DNA from: Inia geoffrensis
Taxonomy: Eukaryota > Chordata > Mammalia > Artiodactyla > Iniidae
Direction of reading: 5' to 3'
DNA length: 64,000 nucleotides
Assembly: GCA_036417435.1 (NCBI GenBank)
Contig: CM070907.1
Span: forward strand, 58,264,001 to 58,328,000
Part shown: piece by piece, positions 11,335 to 22,630 of the stretch
Layout: each line of letters opens with the position of its first letter
How positions within the stretch are numbered: position 1 is the first letter of the stretch
The notes under the pieces: model-generated
What the model was told of the DNA's origin: nothing
Databases searched by the model: none
The model's input: the letters and a program-made list of their open reading frames with translations, nothing else
Position numbers and translations under genes: made by a program

Positions 11335-11430
11335 TTCTAAAAGCACTATACTAGGAGTCTGAGTGGGTACAAACAAGAATAATTCAAATGTTTACACTCA
11401 AGAAGTCAACAGTCTGGGATACATGAAGGC
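11335..11430 (+). repeat. Old dispersed repeat, family not named
   Basis: 'ctatactaggagtctgagtgggtacaaacaagaa' followed by 'tacactcaagaagtcaacagtctggga' has the same order of motifs as the copies near 2.6, 23.45, 36.42, 41.38 and 53.19 kb. Confidence 0.4.
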
Positions 11431-11444
11431 AGGGATATGGTATC

Positions 11445-11536
11445 CTTTTTTAAGTACTTACTGTATACGTGGGGCTTTGGCATATATTTACATACATCTT
11501 ATGCAATCTTCACAACAACCCATGACACAGTTATGT
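11445..11536 (-). mobile_element. MIR fragment, minus strand, cut by a SINE
   Basis: 'taagtacttactgtatacgtgg' then 'atacatcttatgcaatcttcac' and 'acaacccatgacacagttatg' is the reverse complement of the distal MIR part. The CHR-2 insertion at 11550 separates it from any continuation. Confidence 0.6.
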
Positions 11537-11549
11537 TACTTTATTTTTA

Positions 11550-11765
11550 TTTATTTATTTATTTATTTATTTTGAGGTACAAGGGCCTCTCACTGTTGTG
11601 GCCTCTCCCGTTGCAGAGCACAGGCTCCGGACACACAGGCTCCGCGGCCACGGCTCACGGGCCCAGCCGCTCCGCGGCACGTGGGATCCTCCCGGACCGG
11701 GGCACGAACCCACGTCCCCTACATTGGCAGGCAGACGCTCAACCACTGCGCCACCAGGGAAGCCC
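11550..11765 (-). mobile_element. CHR-2 SINE with ATTT-expanded tail
   Basis: A complete copy in minus orientation ending 'gccaccagggaagccc'. The 3' tail is now (TTTA)n at 11550-11574, not pure poly(T). The direct repeat 'tactttattttta' is at 11537-11549 and 11766-11778. Confidence 0.96.
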
Positions 11766-11849
11766 TACTTTATTTTTAGAAAATAGGTTTTCATCTAGTT
11801 GATCAGATTAGCTATGATAACAGATGCAAGACAACTTCATTGCCATCGA

Positions 11850-12565
11850 CCTGATGAAACTCATCATCATCTCTGGTCTTATCCACTCAGATAGCTTCCT
11901 AATGGGTCTCCATTTTTAAATTTTTGTCTCTTTCCAACCTATTCTGTACTTGAAAGCCAGGGTAACCTTTTAGAAATGTAAAAGGAGCCATACCACTCCC
12001 AAGCCTGACAAGCTTCAGTGATTACTCTTTTCACTTAGACTGGATTCCCAGCTCTCTTTTAGTGGCTTACAGTGTAGTACTGCATGACAGGGTCCTGGTC
12101 TACCTCTTCATACTCATCTCTTTCCCACCCACCTCTTCGTCCTGCATGCTGCATTCATGCTGGTCTTCTTTTAGTTCCTCATGCTAACCAAACGCATCCT
12201 AGCCTCAGGACCTTGGTACGTATGTCTGTTTTTGCACTGAACTCTCTCTAGTATTAGCGCTTCCCTATTCAACCCAACCTGTCAAATTTACCATTCTGTG
12301 ATGATTGGCTTAAATGGTCCCTCCAGAGAGAAGTCTTTTGTGATCATTTGGTCTAAATTAGAGCTCTCTTGGTATGCTCCAGTATAACATGGTTCTTTCA
12401 TAGTATGTTTCACAATTTGATTTATTTATGTGCTTAAGTCTAGTAAACTATAAACTTTTGATGGCAGAGTCCAGGTTGCCTCAGTTCACTGTTATATTCT
12501 AGGTATCCGGGAGCATCTTACCCACGATAGGCACTTGATACTTATTTGTTTAAAAAATGAATACA
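11850..12565 (+). mobile_element. L2 LINE, 3' part
   Basis: This is a long collinear match to the L2 3' end. It runs 'tcatcatctctgg...agcttcctaatgggtctcc', 'gggtaaccttttagaaatg', 'ttagttcctcatgctaacc', 'cctcaggaccttggtac', 'ccctccagagagaagtc', 'ctataaacttttgatggcagag' and a final 'gataggcacttgatacttatttgttt'. It is ancient and coding-incompetent. Confidence 0.88.
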
Positions 12566-12644
12566 CTAGTTTAGAGGGCTCTTTAAATTAGATGCCAGCA
12601 ATATAAAAGCCTCTAGAGCCTTAATAACAAATACCATTATTACC

Positions 12645-12855
12645 AGTTTTTATCAAACCTCTTTATTTCTAATATTGTACTGAACTATTTATACATTTGT
12701 CTCTTCTCAGAAGAGCTCTGAGGATTTATAATTATCCCTTTTTAATGATGATGAAACAGAGACTTCAAATATTTAAGTAAATTATCTAACCTTACCTAAC
12801 TGGTAAGTAGTTGAGAGTGGATTCAATATAAGTTTTACTTTTAAATTAGTACTTG
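12645..12855 (-). mobile_element. MIR, minus strand
   Basis: 'ttataattatccctttttaatgatgatgaaacagagac' and 'aaattatctaaccttacctaactggtaagtag' are the reverse complement of the MIR core ('cctcatctgtaaaatggg', 'gacyttgggcaag'). It is diverged. Confidence 0.65.
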
Positions 12856-12884
12856 ACTATCTCCAATCATTGGTGTTTTTCCTG

Positions 12885-13330
12885 ATACTTGACTGTATCA
12901 GTTCTTCTCCTTTGGTCCCTCTGATCCCTCTCCACTATGACTGTATCCTGGGAGGCTGACCTCTATCAACGACGATTACATTCCCCAGGTTCCTTTGATC
13001 CTCTTTCTCCTGTTTTCCCATCAGGTTCAGCCAATGGGTGACACTTGCAAGAGATCAGTAGTTGGGAGGAGAAAAGGTTGGAGCATTTATTCCCATCCCC
13101 ACTGCTCTGGTCAGTTTTTATTGGGTGGTCTTCTTACAGGGTTACAGAGGTCACTGGTTTCTGGGAATCCAGTTTCTTCCTCTGCCCCTTCAGGCCTATG
13201 GATGGCAATGGCTTCCCACCTTCTGTTGGTCCTCTTAAGCCTCCCTCAGCTGTCTGCAAATAGCTTCTGCATTGAAGTGTCTTCCACTGACCCTTCCACT
13301 AACAGGTGAACCATCTGTTTTTATCTAACA
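12885..13330 (+). repeat. Old interspersed repeat, family not named
   Basis: The order 'tcctgggaggctgacctctat', 'tgttttcccatcaggttcagccaatgg', 'gagcatttattcccatccccac', 'ccttcaggcctatggatggcaatggc', 'ctgtctgcaaatagc' and 'ggtgaaccatctgttttt' resembles a widely dispersed mammalian repeat whose name I cannot recall with confidence. The 104-codon frame at 12995-13309 lies inside it and is therefore not taken as a gene. Confidence 0.5.
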
Positions 13331-13479
13331 CCTGATGATTCCTAAAAAAAATCACACAACTTTCATCTTTCATTTCAGGAATACTGGAAGAAAAATAGTG
13401 CTCTGGAATTTCTACTCAAAAATTTTCTCCCTGATAATGACAATAAAGATAAATTTTTTAAAGCTTTCACACTTTTGTT

Positions 13480-13690
13480 GTGCAGCAAGCCTTGTGGTGG
13501 CAAGCACTTTATAACTTTAATTAAAACATCGTAACTTCTCTATGAGAATTGTTATTATCCTGATTTTGCATTTGAAGCAATAGACACAGATTATATCATT
13601 TACTTGAAGTCAAAGGTAGTGAGTGGTGATGCTAAGACTGGAGCCTGGCCAACCTTACCCCTAACCTGATTCTCTTTACCTACACCACGA
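13480..13690 (-). mobile_element. MIR, minus strand
   Basis: 'tgagaattgttattatcctgattttgcatttgaagcaatagac' and 'ttacttgaagtcaaaggtagtgag' are the reverse complement of the MIR core and tRNA-side segment. 'gactggagcctggcc' follows, near the B box. Confidence 0.65.
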
Positions 13691-14239
13691 ATGCACTGTC
13701 TTCACAGTGATAGCTCTCAGGGCAGAGGAGGTGGAATCAAGAACCTCAGGAGAACTTTAAGGGTAGCACAAAGTAGCTCACCACAATCTCATTCTTTTGC
13801 TGGTGTATGTTATCTGTCAAAAATTCCTACAAATATTGCTTTATACTTCATGACATATATTTGCTTGTTTTAACATGGAATTATTTATGCTTAAATATTT
13901 GAGTAAAATTGAAAATTCAGGAGAAGTTACTCCAAGTCTTTCCTTTGCTCCCCATAATGCCCCTCATATTCAAAAAGCTCAGATCAATGTGAGGCAATTT
14001 CTGATAAGATTATTTTGGGAGCTATCAGTACTAGAACTCCGGTAACTTATGTGTTTGTTTAAACTGTAACAAACATCACCTTTCATTTTATGAAAATGAT
14101 GTGTCTCGAATATTCATCACATGGTTGAACTTTAAGGTACAGGCCTGAGCTATTTGGTATCTTATGTCTTGGCAAAAAGCAAGTTCCCAATTCCATAGGA
14201 GAAATTATCACTCTCAAGCCTTGTTGATCAACTAGAATT
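13691..14239. other. Unique sequence, nothing recognised
   Basis: No repeat, RNA gene or exon-like signal was recognised. Two frames of 60 codons are at chance length. Confidence 0.5.
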
Positions 14240-14350
14240 AATAACACACCTAATTTAATCTCCATAAAAACCTGTGAGAAATGACCTTCATTTTACTACT
14301 AAGGTCCTAAAGCACGGAAGTGATTTAGTGAAAGTCACATTGAGGGTTGG
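14240..14350 (-). mobile_element. MIR fragment, minus strand
   Basis: 'ataaaaacctgtgagaaatgaccttcattttactactaagg' followed by 'gaagtgatttagtgaaagtcac' matches the reverse-complement MIR core. Confidence 0.55.
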
Positions 14351-14925
14351 GGAAAAATGAAATGGGAGCTCAGGCCCCTTCAGCACTAGCCTGGGTGCTT
14401 GTGTTGGGTCTTGCTGCTGGTTGCTGGCATGAAATAGGCACAGATCACTGGAGACAGTCTACTGTCTAAAAATTGCTTGCCAGAGGGAAATGGGGTCCTA
14501 TTAGATGAATGTGGCCTTGGCTGAAGCCCAAGCATCTGGAAGCATGGGGCTGCTTTGGGGCTGAATCTTGGGCTGCCAGAACCACAAGACCTTTCTGGAC
14601 AGATCACAGTAACACTGAGGCAGCGCTGTTCAAGAATTGTGTCCATCTGCCCAGATGGCACATTTGGGAAAGGTTGCTTTCCTTTTCTTTTAAATATGCC
14701 ATTTCAAGCAATTAATTGCCTATGGAGGCTTCTAGTTCCCAGGAGAGGCCCAAAGTGCTCCTGCTACCTTCCAAATCCCCCCAATATTCAGATTAAATGA
14801 GCTTATTTTATAATTATTTAATTTATGTACTTTAAACATGGTCTTAATTAATTCCAGATAAGATTTGAGGTAGTTTATTTGTAAAAGCACAAGGGAAAGA
14901 GGCCAAAGACATTTGGCATAATGAA
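14351..14925. other. Unique sequence, nothing recognised
   Basis: Moderately GC-rich for this window (14390-14680). The overlapping short frames on both strands (60-90 codons) have no recognisable similarity. Confidence 0.45.
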
Positions 14926-14929
14926 ATAA

Positions 14930-15150
14930 CACTTTCTGATATTTATTGAATGCTTATGATATACTGGCGTCTGTGATAGATTATCACATTTGTCCTAATC
15001 TATGAGGCAAGTGATATTTACATATGAAAAGTTGAGACTTAAAAAACTGAACTGCCTTGTCCACACAAATTAATATGGTGGAACCAGGATTTAAACCTAT
15101 GTTAGTCTTACTTGCTACTCCTAACTCCTCTGAAAGCACTATGCTTTTTT
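14930..15150 (-). mobile_element. MIR, minus strand
   Basis: 'atttattgaatgcttatgatatactggcg', 'tcctaatctatgaggcaagtgatatttacatatgaaaagttgag' and 'tggaaccaggatttaaacc' follow the reverse-complement MIR order from tail to B box. Confidence 0.75.
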
Positions 15151-15319
15151 TAAAGTTTTTTTTCCTCTAAAATCCCTCTCCTGACCTACTCCTTTTCTCG
15201 TGGAGAGGAGTGAGACTGTATACTACAAATCTGACTAAGAAAAATTTCAGTTCCTAAATATATAACTCAACTGCAAATTTCATAGCTGGTAGGATAAAGG
15301 AAAAAATGTGAAAGGTCCA

Positions 15320-15558
15320 GGGAAATAGTGAGTGGCCCATGTAGGAATCAGTCATCATTTTGAATTGTAGCTCAGCCACCAACCAGTTATGTGACTTCAG
15401 ACAGCTTACTTCTATTCTCTGAATCTCAGCTGAGTAATCTATGAAATAGAGATAATGAAACTACTTTGTGATACTGAGAAGTTTAGAGATCACGTATGCA
15501 AGGGAAACGGCACAGTGCCCTACACAGCAGAGACTTCATAAAGCTAACAGCTGTTGTA
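15320..15558 (+). mobile_element. MIR, plus strand
   Basis: 'ttgtagctcagccaccaaccagttatgtgacttcagacagcttac', 'gaatctcagctgagtaatctatgaaatagagataatg' and 'gcacagtgccctacacagcagagacttcataaa' follow the MIR order from tRNA-side to LINE-side. Confidence 0.8.
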
Positions 15559-15574
15559 AAACTCTGTGGTTATC

Positions 15575-15720
15575 CCATGTGATATGTATTCCTCAGAATA
15601 ATCCTGCAGTTTAACACTCATAACCTGCATTTTACAGAAGAGGACCCTGAGGCTTAGGAAGTATTAATAATTTTTGGTTAAGGTCATACAGACCCGGATG
15701 AAAACACATACACATCCCCT
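15575..15720 (-). mobile_element. MIR, minus strand
   Basis: 'ctgcattttacagaagaggaccctgaggcttaggaagtatt' and 'ttaaggtcatacagacccggatg' are the reverse-complement MIR core. It lies next to a plus-strand MIR, forming an inverted MIR pair. Confidence 0.75.
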
Positions 15721-16540
15721 CTCAAGCCAATATATATTTTTTCCTATCACACATTGCTTTAATTGTCTAATCAAGGGAGGGAGACCTGTGTGTCAAAAAA
15801 GACAAACCTCTTCCTGGCTTAGGGCCCTGAGAAGTATTGGCTGAGGGTTTTTGGATGAATAGCACTCAGCAAAGTTATTTAGGGCAATTTTGTGAGGATG
15901 GAGAGGATGATGTGACCCAGACATGTAGCCTTCTCATGGTCTGACTTTATATAAGATTAAGGCTGGAAGCCTCTTGAGGAATGAATTCTTATAAAATAAC
16001 CATTTGCACTACAGTTCTAGAGTCAGGCTTTGGGCTGGAATATGATGAACAGTGGATAGTTTTGATGTACATTTATTTAAAATTCAAGACAATAAACAGT
16101 TTACAGAGACTTTATGATGGGAACTGGGCTGTCTATGTGGGATATGGCACATATTTTTTGAGAAATTTGACAAGAATTTGGAGAAACACAAAGAGAAACT
16201 CTATCAGACTTTGGGAGAAAGGAATGGCCCTGAAGCATGTCCTATCCACCATGACCTATGCATGACAGTGCCATTTCATGACTGTCAATTAATTTCACCC
16301 ACATATTAAAAATGAAATTAATTCTTCCTTAATCATGGGGTTGTATATATAGTTTAGCTCTTGCTCACTTAGCTTGGGAGTGTGTTGTTTCCTTAACCTT
16401 TATTTTTCACTTCTACCTAGTGGAGAAAATACATGACCCCTTAGATAGTCATGGTGAAATCAAATGAGATAGCGACTATGCAGTTCTTTGAAATATTCAA
16501 AATGAGGTACAGAGGTGAGTTGTATTGATACACATTTTCT
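15721..16540. other. Unique sequence, nothing recognised
   Basis: The plus-strand frame at 15981-16265 (94 codons) has no recognised similarity. No repeat or RNA gene was recognised. Confidence 0.5.
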
Positions 16541-16544
16541 AAAT

Positions 16545-17222
16545 ACAATTCAATATCAAAATAACAAACAACCCAGTTTAAAAATTGGCAGAAGAACTGA
16601 ATAGACATTTTCCACTGAGGAAATGCAAATGGCCAACAGGCACATGAATGGTGCTCAATATCGCGAATCATCAGGGAAACGCAAATCAAAACCACAGTGA
16701 GGGATCACTTCACACCTGTCAGAATGGCTATCAGCGAAAAGAACATAGATAACAAATGTTGGTGAGGATGTGAAGAAAAGGGAACCCTCATACATTGTTG
16801 GTGGGAATGTAAATTGGTCAGCCATAAACAGAAGAAAATTCTGCCATTTGCAGCAACATGGATGGACTTGGAGGGTATTATACTAAGTGAAAAGCCATAC
16901 AGAGAAAGAAAATACTGTATGATATCATTTATATGTGGAATCTGAAATGTACAACTAACTATAACAAAAAAGCAGCAGATCCACAGATGTAGAGAAGAAA
17001 CTAGTGTTACCAATGAGGAGAGAAGGGGGGAGGGGTGGTGGGTTAAGAGGTACAAGCTATTAGGTATAAAATAAGCTACCAGTGTATATTGTACAACATG
17101 GGGAATATAGCAAATATATTGCAATAACTATAAATGGAATATAACCTCAAAAAGTTGTCAATTGCTATATTGTATACCTGTAACACAGAGTACTGTATAT
17201 CAACTATACTTCAGTTAAAAAG
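16545..17222 (+). mobile_element. L1 LINE, 3' part with internal deletion
   Basis: ORF2 C-terminus and 3' UTR in plus orientation: 'aacaacccagtttaaaaattggcagaagaactgaatagacat', 'gtgaagaaaagggaaccctc', then 3' UTR 'gatatcatttatatgtggaatctg' and 'caactatacttcagttaaaa'. At about 16815-16830 the sequence jumps from 'gggaatgtaaattggt' to 'cagccataaac', skipping a few hundred bases of ORF2 usually between them. ORF2 is dead. Confidence 0.9.
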
Positions 17223-18130
17223 TTGTGTTAACAAATATAAGTTCAAATTTCCCAACAAGTTTTATATTATATACTTAGGATATGATATTTCACTATTGTT
17301 CTTTTTAGTGATAAATAGTAAAATATAACATCCTAAGTATACAACATAAATCTATGAAAGATCGGTGACTTCCTTTCTCTGGTAGGAGGCTTTATAACAT
17401 TTTCAGAACTGGGCAGCTGGTGCTCTCAGACAACTCTAAAGAGATGGTATATTAACTCAGACTGCTTGGCGCTCCAGTATTCTATTTATTTTACCCATTG
17501 ATGAGGTTACTTTCTCATATTTGTAGTATAAAAAGTTATAGTTGGAGGGAATCTAGGTCCCTCTCCTGGGAGGTATACATATACCCTGTCCAGGAGAAGC
17601 CTTTTATCCCAATGTATCTTTTCATGAGGATAAAGATAGATTTGGGACCCACGTCTTATCTTCTTGGTGAACCTTGCCTTTTAAGTGTTCTGAAAAAAGT
17701 CTGTTTCTCATCCCATGCTGTGATGTGTGATGGAATTTTTTCTGACTGCCAGTGCAAATCAGGCGGTGGCTACAACGGCACCCACCTAGCTCAATAAGGT
17801 CTTAGACAACTGGTAATTGGCCAGTGATGTCAGTAGCTGAATTAAACAGATTGAAATATGTAGAGAAGTATTAAGTAGATGACAATGAAATAAGCAGATT
17901 AAAGAATATGTAAGAGTTCCCCAACTGACAAGGAAATGATAGGGTGAAGGCTATATTTGATAAAACTGATTCCAAGAAGCAGTTCATAAAATAGCATTAC
18001 GGAGCTATTAAATCAATGCTTTTTCATCCTTCCACCTGACTCATTAGTAAGTAAGGCCAAAAACCAGGAAACTATCCTTGATAGTTCAATGTTATGAACA
18101 CAATGGGGAAATTTTAAAGGGGATCACTTT
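17223..18130. other. Unique sequence, nothing recognised
   Basis: The plus-strand frame 17498-17797 (99 codons, cysteine-bearing) has no recognised similarity, and no splice or promoter context supports it. No repeat was recognised. Confidence 0.45.
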
Positions 18131-18134
18131 GGGA

Positions 18135-18347
18135 TTAAAATATACACACTACTATATATAAAATAGATAATGAACAAAGACCTACTGTATAGCACAGGGA
18201 AATATATTCAGTATCTTGTAATAACCTATCATGGAAAGGAATCTGAAAAAAAAAAAATATATATATATATGACTGAATCACTTTGCTGTACACCTGAAAC
18301 TAACACAACATTGTAAATCAAATATGTGCTAATAAAAATTTTTTAAA
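18135..18347 (+). mobile_element. L1 3' UTR end, plus strand
   Basis: 'aaatagataatgaacaaagacctactgtatagcacagggaa', 'atattcagtatcttgtaataacctat' and 'gctgtacacctgaaactaacacaacattgtaaatcaa' are the typical end of artiodactyl-type L1 3' UTRs. An internal A-run followed by (AT)n at 18246-18270 is a small microsatellite. Confidence 0.88.
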
Positions 18348-19250
18348 AAGCGGGTCACGATATTCTCAAAGTTGACAGAAACTGATATTTTTATACTGGG
18401 AAGCAAAAAAGGAGGATAAAATAGGATAACATAAGACAGATGAAATTATGATAAAATGTACACTACATCAGGAATAGCAATTCTATTATACACAATGTAG
18501 ATATTAAATCTATTAATAGATATTTGAAAATAATTTGGTCAATTGAATATATATTTTAAGCTATTAAATATAGTAATTATAAAATATAATATACTAATGG
18601 TTTAATATTAATAATTTGAAACTGAATATCTAGGCAGCATTGAAGAAAACATATTTTTGAAAAGTCCTTTGGCTTTAGAACATCTAGATGTTAGACATTT
18701 AAACAGACTTTTAACTGTATTGTTGAACTCACAGAAAAAAAGGTAAGAAAAGTCCCCAAGATCCAGAAAGAGAGAAAGAAGGAAAAAAAGGAAAATGAGG
18801 ATGAAGAGGAGCCGGGGCTGAAAGCAACCGAGTAAGCAAATTTAGCAGTGTAGGCTACCCTGAGACTTATGTCCATACCAGAACACCCAAGACTTTGTGA
18901 ACAAATACCGCATTGGAAGTGAATGACTAGATCCCTGAGGTTTTAGGATGGCAGCAAGGAAAGGGGCATACATCCACATCCTACCCCTACCCCCCACATA
19001 AACCAGACCATAAATATCTTACCTTTAGCAAAACAATATGCTAGGAGGAAAAGATCTACTGTGGATACTACAGGGAGCCAAAGGGTGTCTGTAATTTCTT
19101 AGTGCTAAGTAGAAAATAACCACTAGAATACCCACACTAGTGGTGTCCTCTGAGAGTTTATATCTATAAGCCTAACTGTGCATGGGGCTTGGGGTAGGAT
19201 TTATAACAGCTTCATGGTCTGAGAAAGACCAAGTGAGAAAATTAAATGGC
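18348..19250. other. AT-rich unassigned sequence
   Basis: No confident repeat or gene. A purine-rich run at about 18755-18812 (A/G almost throughout) is the only striking composition feature. Confidence 0.45.
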
Positions 19251-19254
19251 AGTG

Positions 19255-21005
19255 TTCCTGGAAGTTATAATTTATGCATCATAGCAAAACTAATGTAAAT
19301 CCTCTTTGAAGGAAAGAAATCTCATGTGAGGACCCCCAGGATTTGTACATATTAGATCAGTCAAAGATGAGCTCAAAGTATTAAATCATCAAATGTATGA
19401 GAAAATAAATAGCCTTTGTAAACAACTATGAGTGGAAACACTAAGGAATAGTGAGTGGATGCTAAGCATTTCAGATATTAAAATATCAGATATGGAAAAC
19501 AAAATAACTACTGATAAAATATTTAAACATATAAAATATGGTTTCAAAAGAGACAGCAGACTATTAAAATAGATAGGCTAATTTATTAAAGAAATAGAGC
19601 TTAGATTTGATTATATACATTGAATTTTTAAATACTAAGGGGATTAAAAGGTGGATTAAACATAGTTGAAGAGAATGTTAACAAGCTGAAAATTAAACTA
19701 TAAAAAATAAAAAAGTTCAGTTCAATGAGTCTCAGAGATAAAAAATATTTTATGAAATTCATTATGGGGTATATAGCATAAAATTAAGAGGTACACATTA
19801 TTTGGCACTCTAGAAGATGACAATAGAAAAAACACAGGAGAATTTATAGAATAAAAATCTGAAGAACACTCCAAAATTTATTAAAAGACACATTATTAGA
19901 TTCAATAAAAACTATCTCGGGCTTCCCTGGTGGCTCAGTGATTAAGAATCCACCTGCCATGCAGGGGACACCAGTTCGAGCCCTGGTCAGGGAAGATCCC
20001 ACATGCCGCGGAGCAATGAAGCCCATGCGCCACAACTACTGAGCCTGTGCTCTAGAGCCAGCAAACCACAACTACTGAGCCTGTGTGCCACAACTACTGA
20101 AGCGGGCGCACCTAGAGCTCATGCTCCACAACAAGAGAAGCCACTGCAATGAGAAGCCTGTGCACCGCAACAAAAGAGTAACCCCCACTCACTGCAACTA
20201 GAGAAAGCCTGCGTGAAGCAATGAAGACCCAACACAGGCAAAAATAAATAAATAAAATAAATAAAATTAAAAAAAAAACTATCTCAGAGTAAATAAAAAG
20301 AAATCCATGTCTATACACATAAAACTGTAAACCACTAATGACAAATAGACTAAAAGTGAAGAGAGAGACAGGTCACCGGTGAAAAACAATTGTAGTAAGA
20401 ATAAACTTCTCCACAGCAATAATGTAAATCAGAGAAAGTGGAATAATATGTTGAACATGGTGAAAGAAATAGATATTAAATTTTTAAGAATTGAACACAG
20501 CAAAAACTATCATTAAGGACAAGGACAAAATAAAAATATTTTCAGGGGAAACCCAACAAGATTTCACTGAAGAAATCTCTAAAATGAGGTAATGAGGAAA
20601 AAATTGAAGGAAGGGCTATGATAAAAAAGGATAAGGGAGCAAAAGAAAACTGAAACAAACATACATGGAAGTAAAATCTAAACATTATTATTAAAATTTT
20701 AATAATAATGGCGATAATAGGCACTAGTATGTCTAAATTATAGAGTTAATAAAAAGTAAACCAAGAAAATACTAAAACATTTTATAGTAACAGCATGGAA
20801 CCTATATGGAGAAAGTTAAAAACTTATTAAAGATGGAAGGGAGGGATACAAAGTGGTATGATGAAACTTCTGAGGATGATGGATATGTTCACTATTTTGG
20901 TTGTGGTAGTGGTTTCATGTTGTGTATGTCCAATTTTACCTAATTGCACACTTTAGATACATTTAATTTATTGTATATCAATTATACCTCAATATAAATA
21001 AAAGT
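19255..21005 (+). mobile_element. HAL1-like / old L1 LINE, plus strand
   Basis: The left part contains ORF1-type LINE sequence ('gaagagaatgttaacaagctgaaaattaaac', 'actccaaaatttattaaaagacac'). After the nested SINE comes 'tattttcaggggaaaccc', 'gaaatctctaaaatgagg', and a non-LTR 3' end ('gatggatatgttcac', 'gtatatcaattatacctcaat'). This resembles the half-L1 (HAL1) arrangement, with ORF1-like sequence and no clear ORF2. Another reading is two adjacent fragments (HAL1 plus an L1 3' end from about 20825). No open frame survives. Confidence 0.6.
19919..20273 (+). mobile_element. CHR-1-type SINE nested in the HAL1-like element
   Basis: A long CHR-1-type copy: 'gggcttccctggtggctcag' head, 'agttcgagccctggtcagg' B-box segment, then repeated 'ccacaactactgagcctg' units and 'gagaaagcctgcgtgaagc', ending in an (AATA)n tail. 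The direct repeat 'aaaaactatctc' is at 19907-19918 and 20274-20285. Confidence 0.95.
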
Positions 21006-21009
21006 AGAC

Positions 21010-22165
21010 TACAAAATATCTAACTAAATGGAAAGGTGTGCCATATTCATAAAGAATCAGTAGTTCTCTACAAATCCATCAATGGATATAATACAATCCT
21101 TATTAAAATCCATATAGATTTTATCAACAATGCCCAAAGTAATCATATAAAATAGCAAAGGCCTAGAATGATCTGCACACCTCTGAAGCAAAATAAGATA
21201 GATGGATATTCCCCATTCACGTGCCAAGCCTTATTCTAAAACCTTAATAGATACACAGGCTGATTGTAAGAGGCACTGATGTAGAAATAGAGAAACAAGC
21301 ATTTGAGGAAATATTGTTTAGTAAATGCAGCAATGGTTCAAGTAAATTTGGTTATTATGAAAAAAATGTAATCCCTACCATATATCAAACAAGCAACTCC
21401 ATATAGATCACAAAATTAAAATTTGAAAAGTAAAATTTTTCCATTTATAATAAAATATTTTTCCTGAATAATTAAAAAAAGTAAAATTTTAATATTATGA
21501 AAGAAAATATAGGCAAATATCTTTTGCTCCTTGGTGTAGAAAAGTACTTATTAAGATAAGACACACAAAACATGATTTATAAAAAAATATGATAAATTCA
21601 ACTCTATTAAAATTAAAAATGTGTGTACTTCTAAAGTTACCATTATGAGAATGAAAATGCAACCCTCAAACTAGAAGAGATTAAGAGATTAATACTCATA
21701 AAATATAAAGTACTACTAGCAATGTCAGAGAAAGATAACCAAACCATGGAAGAATGGGCAAAATACATGAACAGATATTTTACAGAATAAGAAACTAGAA
21801 TAATCACTAAATATATAAGTATTCACCTTCATTAATAAAAAGGAATGTAAAAATCAAAAGCACAAGTAGATACCATTCATTTTCATACAGTACATCTGAT
21901 AATACTCAGTATTAGCAAGATTACAGAGCCACAGTAAATTATGTTATGCTGGCAGAGGTGTATTTAGTATAACTATTTTAAAAACAATTTTCATGTAAAT
22001 GTCAAACTTCACATTTACTGTACAGAGTTGATAATGAATGAACATGTTTCAACATCTATGAATCTCATAAAGCAACTGCTGGATGAAAAAGTAGAGAAAA
22101 ATATTGCCAGTATGGGACATTTATATAAATTTCCTAAAAATGCATACATATATAGTAAATCTAAA
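21010..22165 (+). mobile_element. Old L1 LINE, ORF2 C-terminal remnant
   Basis: Degenerate ORF2 sequence in plus orientation. Landmarks are 'gatcacaaaattaaaatttg', 'gcaaaatacatgaacagatattttacagaa', 'cattaataaaaaggaatgtaaaaatcaa' and 'ataccattcattttcatac'. It corresponds to the part of ORF2 before the cysteine motif. It is very diverged (an old L1ME-like group is likely) and frames are short and broken. Confidence 0.75.
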
Positions 22166-22431
22166 TTAGCAGGTAAACAAAAGATAACTTAGAAATAAAG
22201 TTCAATAGTACTGCTAATGTTCTGTTTATTAAGGTAGTGATAGAATGACAGAAAAATCCCTCTGTATCTATGAAATACCTTTAATATGAAAAGAATTTAA
22301 AACTCAGTTGCAAATTCTATTGGCAGTAAGAGTGTAAGTATGCATAAAACATGCTTATAGGCAAAAGTTGGAGGGAACAGTGCAAAACTATTAAATGAGT
22401 TGTAGCATGATGAAGAGTTTACTGTTGATAC

Positions 22432-22433
22432 AA

Positions 22434-22470
<37 letters not shown>
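22432..22470 (+). repeat. (AC)n microsatellite
   Basis: A nearly perfect CA/AC dinucleotide run with one interruption ('acacatacac') at its left end. It is likely length-variable. Confidence 0.97.
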
Positions 22471-22473
<3 letters not shown>

Positions 22474-22509
22474 TATTGTGTGTCTTATAAAGCTTCCCTG
22501 GTTTTCACT

Positions 22510-22630
22510 GATATCTTTAAAAAAATTTTTTTAATTGAAATATTGTTGATTTTCAATGTTGTGTTAGTTTCAGGTGTACAGAAAAGCGATTCACTTATAC
22601 AATATATATCTATTGTTTCATATATCTTTT
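22510..22630 (-). mobile_element. L1 3' UTR end, minus strand
   Basis: 'aattgaaatattgttgattttcaatgttgtgttagtttcaggtgtacag' is the reverse complement of the common L1 3' terminus. Only about 120 bases remain. Confidence 0.85.

Noticed and set aside
12995..13309. A 104-codon plus-strand frame
   Set aside because: It falls inside an old dispersed repeat and shows no recognisable domain or splice context.
15981..16265. A 94-codon plus-strand frame as a small gene
   Set aside because: The length is near chance for AT-rich DNA, with no recognised similarity, promoter or splice signals.
17498..17797. A 99-codon cysteine-bearing frame as a coding exon
   Set aside because: No family was recognised, and nothing nearby suggests a gene. 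A cross-species protein search would be needed to revive it.
22432..22470. CRISPR-like or other regular array
   Set aside because: It is a plain dinucleotide microsatellite. No spaced repeats of CRISPR type exist anywhere in the window.
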